This document shows positions 26,674-35,280 of a stretch of DNA of 64,000 nt, piece after piece. The stretch comes from Mediterranea massiliensis. GTDB lineage: Bacteria; Bacteroidota; Bacteroidia; Bacteroidales; Bacteroidaceae. Location of the stretch: NCBI GenBank assembly GCA_958402075.1, contig CATXSD010000002.1, positions 1 through 64,000 of the forward strand, read 5' to 3'. Both the position numbers and the translations under genes were made by a program. Each line of letters begins with the position of its first letter. The stretch's first letter is position 1. The notes below the pieces were generated by a model. That model made no database searches, had not been told where the DNA came from, and was given only the letters and a program-made list of their open reading frames with translations.

Positions 26674-27693
26674 ATGAACGGACAACAGACAAATATTGAG
26701 CAACGATTGATTGAATACTACGAAGGCAAACTCGAAGGAGAGACCTGCAATGAGATTAAAGAGTGGATAGCTTCCTCCGAAGACAACCGAACGACCGCCC
26801 GTCGTATCTATTCACTACTGTTAGCCACAGATATACATCAGGTCCGCAAAGAAATTGACATTGAACAAGCATTGCAAAAGGTTAAAGATAGAAAGATTGT
26901 ACAAAAGGAAACCATCAGTTGGTGGAAATGGGGGCAGCGTGCCGCAGCCATCCTTTTCCTCCCGCTGGTCGGCCTTTTACTTTGGCAACAAAGCTTGATT
27001 CAACAGACAGAATCTATGGCAGAAATGCTTGAAATACATACCAATCCTGGCATGACCACCCGTTTCCAATTACCGGACGGAACTTCCGTATGTTTAAATT
27101 CTGGATCTACCTTGAAATATCCTTCAAAATTTACTGAAGATACCCGTTCTGTACAACTGTCCGGCGAAGCATACTTTGAAGTAACCCCAAACAGGAAACA
27201 GCGCTTCATAGTTTACACTCCCGATCAATCTGCCGTGGAGGTTTACGGTACCCACTTTAATCTGGAAGCCTATCCCGACCATCCTGAAATAACGACTACA
27301 CTTACTGAAGGGAAAGTAGGCTTTCTCTACAAAGAAGAGGGAATCACAAAACGAGCCATGCTCGCCCCCGGCCAAAAGCTAATATATAATACTTCAACCC
27401 AACACTTATCCCACCACATAACCTCGGGACTTTCTGAGCTTTCGTGGACAGAAGGGAAAATCATTTTTGACAACACACCCTTGTCCGAAGCTCTCCACAT
27501 GTTGGGTAAGCGGTTTAATGTAGACTTCATCGTGAAAGACTCCAACTTGAACGAAAATCGATTTACCGGGACTTTCACTACCCAACGCCTGGAAAAGATT
27601 TTGGAATATTTTGAAATTTCCTCCCACATCCGATGGAAATATTTAAATGATCCAGAAATTAATCAAGAGAAAATACAGATAGAAATCTATTAA
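26674..27693 (+). CDS. FecR-family anti-sigma factor (PUL 2)
   Basis: A 339-residue inner-membrane anti-sigma factor. The cytoplasmic N-terminus (1-85) would bind the sigma factor; one transmembrane helix follows at about 88-105; the periplasmic part has the FecR domain (about 120-225, with RFQLPDGTSVCLNSGSTLKYP and RSVQLSGEAYFEV) and the C-terminal DUF4974 domain (about 265-335), which contacts the STN domain of the SusC partner. It is divergent from the sigma gene and 156 bases upstream of its SusC, so signal passes from receptor to anti-sigma to sigma. Confidence 0.95.
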   Translation: MNGQQTNIEQRLIEYYEGKLEGETCNEIKEWIASSEDNRTTARRIYSLLLATDIHQVRKEIDIEQALQKVKDRKIVQKETISWWKWGQRAAAILFLPLVGLLLWQQSLIQQTESMAEMLEIHTNPGMTTRFQLPDGTSVCLNSGSTLKYPSKFTEDTRSVQLSGEAYFEVTPNRKQRFIVYTPDQSAVEVYGTHFNLEAYPDHPEITTTLTEGKVGFLYKEEGITKRAMLAPGQKLIYNTSTQHLSHHITSGLSELSWTEGKIIFDNTPLSEALHMLGKRFNVDFIVKDSNLNENRFTGTFTTQRLEKILEYFEISSHIRWKYLNDPEINQEKIQIEIY

Positions 27694-27761
27694 AACAGAA
27701 CCCTATACATTAATTTATTAACAATAGCTTATGAAAGACAGAGATCCATAATCAAGAAAAA

Positions 27762-27795
27762 CATACGGAAAAATGCGCCAACATCTTTCCGTATG
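27762..27795 (+). repeat. Hairpin between anti-sigma and susC genes
   Basis: CATACGGAAA (27762-27771) pairs with TTTCCGTATG (27786-27795) around a 14-base loop. No T-run follows, so it may be an mRNA processing or stability element rather than a terminator. Confidence 0.7.
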
Positions 27796-27849
27796 AAAAA
27801 AGTCCATGAGAAACAAACTTTATTTTTTCACTAAATTCACCACAAAGTT

Positions 27850-30800
27850 ATGAAAAACAACCGGAATTTCCAAAACATGGAAATCAAAAGGTCATTATGG
27901 ACCTTTACGAAAAAAATTCCTTTAGTTATGAAACTGTTTATTTTTTATCTCTTCTGCTCAATCGGCATACTGCAAGCTGCTGAAACCTATGCACAGAATG
28001 CCCGACTATCCTTGAATGCGGAAGAAGAGACCGTTGCCGATATTCTCAAACAGATAGAGAACGTTTCTGACTTCGATTTCTTCTACAACAATTCGCATGT
28101 AGATTTAAACCGACGCGTATCCGTATCGGCAAAAAACAGCGACATCTTCTCTATTTTGGACGAAGTGTTTAAGGGGACAGGAGTACACTATACCGTACTC
28201 GACAAAAAAATCATTTTATCTACTGAACTGGAAACACCTGCCCAAGGAGTACAACAACAGGACAATGTGGTGAAAGGAAGAGTAGTGGATGTACATGGAG
28301 AACCCGTCATCGGCGCCACCATTAAAGAAGCCGGAACCAACAATGGTACTATTACCGATTTAGATGGAAAATTCACTATCAAGACACAAGCAAATGCCAC
28401 TTTGGAAATTTCGTTCATCGGATATCAATCACAAACACTAAAAGCAGTCACTGGCAAAGAGCTGGCCATTACGTTAAAAGAAGATACGGAAATGCTTGAT
28501 GAAGTGGTTGTTGTCGGATACGGTACGACGAACAAACAAGCGATTACCGGCTCTGTAGTTAAAGCCGATATCAATACATATCGTGATGTACCTACCAATA
28601 ATATTATGGAAACCTTGAGAGGATCTGTTCCAGGATTGAATATTGATGGAACTAATACCGCAGGAGCCGTAGCCAGCTTCAGTATACGTGGACAAAATTC
28701 GACAGGCGGAAATGAGCCTCTTCTTGTAGTCGATGGAGCCATATTTGATGGGTCGTTAGCAGATTTACCTTCTGACGACATTGAAGACCTAACGGTATTG
28801 AAAGATGCCAGTGCAGCTGCTGTTTATGGTAGCCGTTCTGCCAATGGTGTCATATTGATTACAACTAAACGGGGTAGAAGCGAAGGAGGAAAGCCCCAGT
28901 TTAATGTAAATCTTTCATATGGATATAGCCATGAATTAAAACGACAAAAGGTTTATGATGCCGAAGGATATATACAAAAACTTTTAGATTATCGTATTGC
29001 CAACGGAATGGAAGCCGATCCCAGCCAAATTGCCATGTATCTTCAGCCGATAGAAGCTGAAAACTATAACGCTACTCCCGACCATAGACCTACCTTTACA
29101 AATCCTTACGACCTGTTCCGCCAAAGTGCATATAATGTAAAGGCAAATGTTAGCATTTCAAACAGTTCTGAACTTGCGACATATTACATCTCGGCTTCCG
29201 TAACCGATCAGAAAGGCGTTGTTCTTAATGACAGATACAAGAATTTCTCAGGACGCATCAACATAGAAACAAATCTTACCGACTGGTTGAAGATTGGCGT
29301 TAAATCCAATTATAGCATACGTGACTATTCAGGCAGTTCACCAGACTTAAATAAAGCAGCCCAATTCAGCCCCTATGCATCATTATACGATCAATCAGGT
29401 CAATATTTACAATATCCTCAGACAACAACATCCTTTGAAAGCCCATTTTGGAGCATGAGAACAGATGATTTGGAGAAATACAATATGCTTGGTGCCATCC
29501 TGAACGCAAAGATTAAAGTTCCTTGGGTAAAAGGATTGTCGTACGAGATGGTATATTCCAACAATCTCCGTTGGTCTCAGAACAATTATTTCTATAATGA
29601 ATATACCACGGCCGGTCAGGGGAAGAATGGTAAAGGAGAAAGGGCCAATGAAAACAATTATCACATGTTGTTGGATAATCTTATCAAATATAACAACACA
29701 TTCAACAACATACATAATATTGATGTCACCTTACTTTATTCCCGAGAACGACGCACATGGAATAATATGACTGCCTATGCGGAAGATTTTGACAATACAG
29801 TTTTAGGAGACAACAAACTTGAAGATGGTAAGAAACAAACTGTGGATACCGGCAATGGCGAGAGCGGAGCAATCGGTATGATGGCACGTGCTACTTATAC
29901 TTTCGACAATAAATATTCTTTCACGGGTACGGTACGTCGCGATGGTTTTTCCGCATTCAGCAAAAACAAAAAGTGGGCCACATTTGCTTCCGGAGGTTTT
30001 AACTGGAACATTTCCAACGAAAATTTCATGAAGGATATTAAACAGATCGACAATCTGGCATTACGCTTGTCTTATGGTTCAAATGGAAATCAGTCCATTA
30101 GTCCATATACAACATTAGCTACAGTAGGAACAGACAAATATATTTTTGCCGGCGATCCTTCTTATTCAATAACTCAATATATATCTTCTTTTGCTCTGAA
30201 TGATTTAGGTTGGGAAACGACGACCGGATTTAATGGAGGAATCGACTTTTCATTATTCGGTAACCGCTTGTCAGGTAGCGTGGATGCATATTTCACCAAT
30301 ACGACAGATTTGTTGTTCAGCCTTGCATTACCAACCATTTCCGGAAAATCATCCATTACATCAAACCTTGGCAAAATTCAGAATAAAGGTGTTGAAATCA
30401 GCTTACATTCCCTGAACATTTCCAAAAAAGATTTCTCTTGGAGCACAGATTTTGCATTTTCCTTGAATAGGAATAAAGTGGCAACTATTTATGGAGAAGA
30501 CAATAATGGTGACGGGAAAGAAGATGACTTGATAAGTTCCGGATATTATATCGGTAAGTCTCTTGGAACCATCTATGATTATAAAATCATAGGAATGTGG
30601 CAACAAGAAGACGTTGACAATGGTACCATAATGGAAGGAATGCGCCCCGGTGATTATAAAATTGAAGACGTCAACCAGGACGGGAAGATTGACTCGGAAC
30701 ATGACCGTCAGTTCCTTGGTACGTCCAAAGAAAATTTCCGTTGGAGTATGACTAATACACTTACATACAAAGATTGGACCTTGATGATTTATATTAATTC

Positions 30801-31203
30801 TGTATGGGGCGGTAATGGATATTTCAAAGCACCGAACACACCCTATAATGACGAATATATCAATAGTGGCGCTCATAACAGAACCATTCTGGATTATTGG
30901 ACACCAGAAAATACTGATGCGAAATACCCCCGTTTAGACTATCAGCAAAATGCCCGTTACACAGCAACATTGTATCAAGACAGGAGCTTTATAAAGTTAC
31001 AAAAAGTGGCATTAACCTACAACCTGTCTAAATTCGTCAAGAAGATCGGATTAAACAACATGAAATTGTCATTAAGCGCAGATAACTTATTTGAATTTTC
31101 ACCTTATTGGGATGGCCTTGATGCCGAAACAGAACAAGGATTGTCCATCAACGCACGTCCTTCTATCCGAACTTATCAAATGAACTTAATTTTTAACTTC
31201 TAA
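27850..31203 (+). CDS. SusC-family TonB receptor with STN signalling domain (PUL 2)
   Basis: A 1117-residue outer membrane glycan transporter. A long N-terminal leader (signal peptide about 24-49, ending ETYAQ) precedes an STN domain (about 52-124, ARLSLNAEEETVADILKQIE to LDKKIILS), a carboxypeptidase-like domain (about 141-213), the TonB-box-like DEVVVVGYG (217-225), the plug (LLVVDGAIFDG, AAVYGSRSANGVILITTKRG) and the barrel ending LIFNF. The STN domain is what allows signalling to the FecR protein, in contrast to the PUL 1 SusC. SusD follows after 11 bases. Base composition is clearly AT-richer than the flanking genes. Confidence 0.96.
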   Translation: MKNNRNFQNMEIKRSLWTFTKKIPLVMKLFIFYLFCSIGILQAAETYAQNARLSLNAEEETVADILKQIENVSDFDFFYNNSHVDLNRRVSVSAKNSDIFSILDEVFKGTGVHYTVLDKKIILSTELETPAQGVQQQDNVVKGRVVDVHGEPVIGATIKEAGTNNGTITDLDGKFTIKTQANATLEISFIGYQSQTLKAVTGKELAITLKEDTEMLDEVVVVGYGTTNKQAITGSVVKADINTYRDVPTNNIMETLRGSVPGLNIDGTNTAGAVASFSIRGQNSTGGNEPLLVVDGAIFDGSLADLPSDDIEDLTVLKDASAAAVYGSRSANGVILITTKRGRSEGGKPQFNVNLSYGYSHELKRQKVYDAEGYIQKLLDYRIANGMEADPSQIAMYLQPIEAENYNATPDHRPTFTNPYDLFRQSAYNVKANVSISNSSELATYYISASVTDQKGVVLNDRYKNFSGRINIETNLTDWLKIGVKSNYSIRDYSGSSPDLNKAAQFSPYASLYDQSGQYLQYPQTTTSFESPFWSMRTDDLEKYNMLGAILNAKIKVPWVKGLSYEMVYSNNLRWSQNNYFYNEYTTAGQGKNGKGERANENNYHMLLDNLIKYNNTFNNIHNIDVTLLYSRERRTWNNMTAYAEDFDNTVLGDNKLEDGKKQTVDTGNGESGAIGMMARATYTFDNKYSFTGTVRRDGFSAFSKNKKWATFASGGFNWNISNENFMKDIKQIDNLALRLSYGSNGNQSISPYTTLATVGTDKYIFAGDPSYSITQYISSFALNDLGWETTTGFNGGIDFSLFGNRLSGSVDAYFTNTTDLLFSLALPTISGKSSITSNLGKIQNKGVEISLHSLNISKKDFSWSTDFAFSLNRNKVATIYGEDNNGDGKEDDLISSGYYIGKSLGTIYDYKIIGMWQQEDVDNGTIMEGMRPGDYKIEDVNQDGKIDSEHDRQFLGTSKENFRWSMTNTLTYKDWTLMIYINSVWGGNGYFKAPNTPYNDEYINSGAHNRTILDYWTPENTDAKYPRLDYQQNARYTATLYQDRSFIKLQKVALTYNLSKFVKKIGLNNMKLSLSADNLFEFSPYWDGLDAETEQGLSINARPSIRTYQMNLIFNF

Positions 31204-31214
31204 AATAACAGACA

Positions 31215-32921
31215 ATGAAACTAAAGAATATATGTCTCGTCCTTACCATCGTCAGTGGTTTGACTTCATGTTATGATTTATTAGAAGAAAAGCCGTTGGA
31301 TTTTTTGACTCCAGAAAACTCCTATACAAACGCAAAGGGATTCGAGGCTGCCCTGGCTAATATCTATTATGATATAAGAACCAATTTTTATGCAACAACA
31401 GATTCTTGGCAGAACTATGACATGATGGGAGTGGATGTCGACTTGACGGTATTACAATCTTCCCCTACTGTCTATACCGAATATTTTTACTGGAATACAC
31501 TAAACGCAGATAATGACTTTAGTGAAAAATGGTGGTCGCGTTTGTATACCATGATTTATAATTGCAACGTAATTATTGACCGAGCTGACTATGAATCTGT
31601 CAAATGGAGTTCTGATACAGAAAAGAATGCGATTGTAGGAGAAGCAAAGTTCTTAAGAGCCTTTGCATACCGCTTTCTGGCAAACATGTGGGGAAATGCA
31701 CCTCTCGTAACAAAGGAAACGACGACACCGCAATTTAATTACAAAAGCTCCACTCAGACAGAGCTCTATGAACAATGCAAAAAAGACCTCGAGTTTGCAA
31801 TCGAATGGATGCCTGACATTGACGACCAAAAGGGCGGTAGAGCATCCAAAGTAGCTGCCCAGCACTTGTTGTCTGAAATATTGATCGGACTTAAAGACTA
31901 TGAAGGAGCGATACAAGCCGCTTCGGCTGTAATAAACAATCCGACCATGTCGCTCATGAAAGAAAGATTTGGCAAGCTTGTAGATTTCCAGTTTGAAGGA
32001 TATGATTATCAAGGTGAAAAAGAGCCTTGGGGAGATGTATACTGGGACCTTTTCCGCGAAGACAATTTTAACAGAATTGATGGGAATAAGGAATGCATTT
32101 GGAATGTACAGTTTGACGTTAGTTTGGTAGGTGGCGGAAATGTCGGCAATTCCGGCGGTAATTTTGTATTAGAACGCTGGTTCGGTCCCAAATGGTGGGA
32201 TCTCAAAGATCTGGATGGCACTCCCAATTGGTTAAAAGACATATTGTCAGGAAGACCGGTAGGCGGAGCTTATGCAACTCCCTACTTCTCTGAACAAATA
32301 TGGAATTATAAAGATGACTGGAATAATGACATTAGAAACTCCATATACAACATGAAGCGTGATTATTATTGGACTAATCCGGCAGGTCGCTTCTACGGAC
32401 AGAAAATTACAATTGACAATTTAGGGAATAAGGAAGACCGCTATGTCATAGAATGTCCCACAGCCATGAAATTAGTGACAGCCCAACACCATGGACAATT
32501 TAAAGATGCTACCAGCGGTGAGACTCATGACAATGGCCGCATTTATAAAGATTGGTATATCATGAGATTGGCTGAAACTTATCTATTAAGAGCTGAAGCC
32601 TATTTGATGAAAGGCGATCTTCAAGCTGCAGCAAATGATATCAATGCGATAAGAGAAAGAGCCCATGCCACTCCGGTTTCCGCTTCTGACGTTAATTTAG
32701 ATTTAATATTGGACGAACGTGCCAGAGAGTTGTTTATGGAAGATTTCAGAATCAATACTTTGATGAGAACCAACAAACTGGTAGAGTATTTGATGAAATA
32801 TAATACAAAAGTGATTCAAGCGGGGTATCAACTGGATGACCATCTCAACAAATTGCCTATTCCAAATTCTGAAATAGAAGCCAATAAGGAAGGTGGCCTG
32901 ATACAAAATCCTGGGTATTAA
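31215..32921 (+). CDS. SusD-family glycan-binding lipoprotein (PUL 2)
   Basis: A 568-residue lipoprotein with the lipobox GLTSC (Cys19). The N-terminal half has SusD helices (ANIYYDIRTNF, GEAKFLRAFAYRFLANMWGNAPLV), and the C-terminal half has LAETYLLRAEAYLMKGDLQAAANDINAIRERA and the terminal PIPNSEIEANKEGGLIQNPGY typical of the family. It forms the lid of the preceding SusC. A long hairpin follows before GH97. Confidence 0.96.
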   Translation: MKLKNICLVLTIVSGLTSCYDLLEEKPLDFLTPENSYTNAKGFEAALANIYYDIRTNFYATTDSWQNYDMMGVDVDLTVLQSSPTVYTEYFYWNTLNADNDFSEKWWSRLYTMIYNCNVIIDRADYESVKWSSDTEKNAIVGEAKFLRAFAYRFLANMWGNAPLVTKETTTPQFNYKSSTQTELYEQCKKDLEFAIEWMPDIDDQKGGRASKVAAQHLLSEILIGLKDYEGAIQAASAVINNPTMSLMKERFGKLVDFQFEGYDYQGEKEPWGDVYWDLFREDNFNRIDGNKECIWNVQFDVSLVGGGNVGNSGGNFVLERWFGPKWWDLKDLDGTPNWLKDILSGRPVGGAYATPYFSEQIWNYKDDWNNDIRNSIYNMKRDYYWTNPAGRFYGQKITIDNLGNKEDRYVIECPTAMKLVTAQHHGQFKDATSGETHDNGRIYKDWYIMRLAETYLLRAEAYLMKGDLQAAANDINAIRERAHATPVSASDVNLDLILDERARELFMEDFRINTLMRTNKLVEYLMKYNTKVIQAGYQLDDHLNKLPIPNSEIEANKEGGLIQNPGY

Positions 32922-32932
32922 ACTCCAAGACA

Positions 32933-33013
32933 AAGAGACTATAATCTGAACTATATATTCTTGGATATCAAACGATGAGAACCAACATGAAAATAGTAGG
33001 ATTATAGTCTCTT
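32933..33013 (+). repeat. Long hairpin between susD and GH97
   Basis: AAGAGACTATAATC (32933-32946) pairs perfectly with GATTATAGTCTCTT (33000-33013) across a 53-base loop. It ends in CTTCGTTTC rather than a T-run. It may lower expression of the downstream enzyme genes or protect the susCD message. Confidence 0.8.
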
Positions 33014-33105
33014 CGTTTCTCATGAAGAGTCATACTTAGAGCCAAATGGACTCTCTCGAACATGATTGCACTTCATGAAACACTAAAAATAATTACAAAA
33101 CAAGT

Positions 33106-34986
33106 ATGAGAAATTTTTTATTCTTATTTTTAGCTTTATCCCAGCCTTTATTTTTATGGGCGCAATCAGAACTTCCGTTGCTGAGTCCATCGGAAAATCT
33201 GAAGGCTCAAGTAAAAGTAGACACACGAAACGTCTCAATATCACTATTTTCGGAAAATCAAAAATTAATTGAAGTCAAAACAATCCAGTTTGAACTTGAC
33301 AAAAATACCATTCAAGGGGAATGGAATCTGAAGAAATATACAACAGATCAAGTAAGAAGCAGCTGGCAACCGCTTTATGGCGAAAACAATCACATAATGG
33401 ATTGTTACAACAGCATGACTTTACAATTGGCTTCAACAGGCAACAATAAGGACATGACTGTAGACATACGCCTTTATGATGAGGGCGTAGCTTTCAGATA
33501 CAGTTTTGACAAACTTGACTTTTGGAATAGAACTCTCCTTAAGGAAAACACTGAATTTCTTTTTGATTCAGATTGCGTAACTTGGGCTTCAGACAGTGCA
33601 CAGTCTGTTATCTATGAGACGAAACTCACTCAACTTAAAGGGAGCCTTGACAGGCCACAACTTGTAGAAGTTTCCCCCACTAAATATGTAGCTGTTGGAG
33701 AGGCTGCATTGATAGACTATTCCAGAATGAAACTGAAGAAAAGTGATAACGGCATAGGATTGCAATCTGATTTATCTGGGAAAGTAGAACTCGACTTGGC
33801 TGACTACAAATCGCCCTGGCGTTATGTAATGGTAGGGAATAACCCCGGCGAAATAGTACAAAACAATTATTTTGTCTTAAATTTAAATGAGCCTAACAAG
33901 CTTGAGCGCACAGATTGGATAAAACCGGGGAATGTCATTCGCGAAGTTACGCTTACCACTCAAGGTGGTATGGCCTGCATTGATTTTGCTGCAGCCAACG
34001 GAATAGAATATGTTGAATACGATGCCGGCTGGTATGGCCCAGAAAATGATCCCCAGTCAGATGCAACAACTGTAACTGTAGACCCTGCAAGATCAAAAGG
34101 TGAACTCAATTTACAGAAAGTGATAGACTATGCAAACAACAAAGGGATAGGCATCATTCTTTATGTAAACATGAAGGCTTTAAAAAACCAACTTGACGAA
34201 ATTCTCCCTCTATACCATAAATGGGGAATAAAGGGAGTAAAGTACGGATTCGTTGACGTTGGAGACCAATATTCCACATCCTGGCTTCACCATGCCGTGA
34301 GAAAAGCGGCCAAATATGAACTCATGGTCGATATACATGATGAATACCGCCCTACAGGCTATTCCAGAACATATCCCAACCTTATGACTCAAGAAGGTAT
34401 TCGTGGAGATGAGGAAAGTCCTTCGCTCCAGCAAACTGTATATACATTCTTCAGTCGCATGATATGTGGCGCCGGTGATTACACCAACTGTTATTTTGCA
34501 GATCGAATCACATCCGAAAAAATGGGTGGGCGTGCGGCTCAGTTGGCCAAGAAGATTGCAATCTATAGTCCATGGCAATTTATCTATTGGTATGACCGCC
34601 CCTATGGCTCCCCTGTGAAAGTCGGCGGAGCCAATTCGTCCGAATCTATCATAAAGACAGACGAAATAACCCATTTCTATTGTTCCATTCCAACTGTGTG
34701 GGACGAGTCAAGGTTTCTGGAAGGTGAGATGGGAGATTACGCAGTCGTAGCCCGCCGTTCAGGGGCCAACTGGTATATTTCGGTGTTGAATGCCGGAAAT
34801 GAAAAGAATATAGAAATTGACCTGGCTTCCTTGGTTGACATAAATCACTGTAAAGCGATATTCTATTATCAACCTTCAGAAAAGGGCAAGGGGAAAGTCG
34901 CTACAAAGAAATATGATAAACTTCAAGAGAAAATTTCTTTTAGCGTTCTGAAAAATTCTGGATGTGTACTGCACATCAAGCATTAA
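33106..34986 (+). CDS. GH97 family glycoside hydrolase
   Basis: A 626-residue exported GH97 enzyme, a family of alpha-glucosidases and alpha-galactosidases. Signal peptide (1-20, ending LWAQ); N-terminal beta-sandwich (about 25-270); a (beta/alpha)8 barrel; C-terminal beta domain. In the catalytic region it reads VKYGFVDVGDQ, where retaining members such as BtGH97b have a nucleophilic Asp in a KVDF context, and HDEYRPTG, where inverting SusB has HEAVRPTG. GIRGDEESP supplies candidate acidic residues. Catalytic mode and substrate are therefore uncertain. The sequence belongs to an outlying subgroup, and sits downstream of PUL 2 susCD. Confidence 0.9.
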   Translation: MRNFLFLFLALSQPLFLWAQSELPLLSPSENLKAQVKVDTRNVSISLFSENQKLIEVKTIQFELDKNTIQGEWNLKKYTTDQVRSSWQPLYGENNHIMDCYNSMTLQLASTGNNKDMTVDIRLYDEGVAFRYSFDKLDFWNRTLLKENTEFLFDSDCVTWASDSAQSVIYETKLTQLKGSLDRPQLVEVSPTKYVAVGEAALIDYSRMKLKKSDNGIGLQSDLSGKVELDLADYKSPWRYVMVGNNPGEIVQNNYFVLNLNEPNKLERTDWIKPGNVIREVTLTTQGGMACIDFAAANGIEYVEYDAGWYGPENDPQSDATTVTVDPARSKGELNLQKVIDYANNKGIGIILYVNMKALKNQLDEILPLYHKWGIKGVKYGFVDVGDQYSTSWLHHAVRKAAKYELMVDIHDEYRPTGYSRTYPNLMTQEGIRGDEESPSLQQTVYTFFSRMICGAGDYTNCYFADRITSEKMGGRAAQLAKKIAIYSPWQFIYWYDRPYGSPVKVGGANSSESIIKTDEITHFYCSIPTVWDESRFLEGEMGDYAVVARRSGANWYISVLNAGNEKNIEIDLASLVDINHCKAIFYYQPSEKGKGKVATKKYDKLQEKISFSVLKNSGCVLHIKH

Positions 34987-35280
34987 CATTCCAAATATAG
35001 CATAACGAATATGGCAACACTGAAACTGAAGAAGACCTACAGAGTTATGGCAATCCGAGAAGTTCATACGAACGGCCTACCTCTCCATGGATATACGACA
35101 GCAATTCGACCTTCGTCGCACATTGTGGTCAATATCGCCTATCACGACAACTTCCATATTCCAACCTAAAGCGTCCACAAATAGATATTCATCAAAAACC
35201 AACATCAAAACCAGCCAGTTAATAGAATTCACCATTTATATATTCCATGAAATAAAATCAGTTAGACTAAATTTTGTAAC
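34987..35280. other. Spacer between GH97 and beta-helix genes
   Basis: The 294-base gap holds one short open frame (35011-35169, 52 residues starting MATLKLKKTYRVMAIREV) with no recognised family and no clear ribosome site. No terminator or promoter consensus was seen. It may be a gene remnant. Confidence 0.4.
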
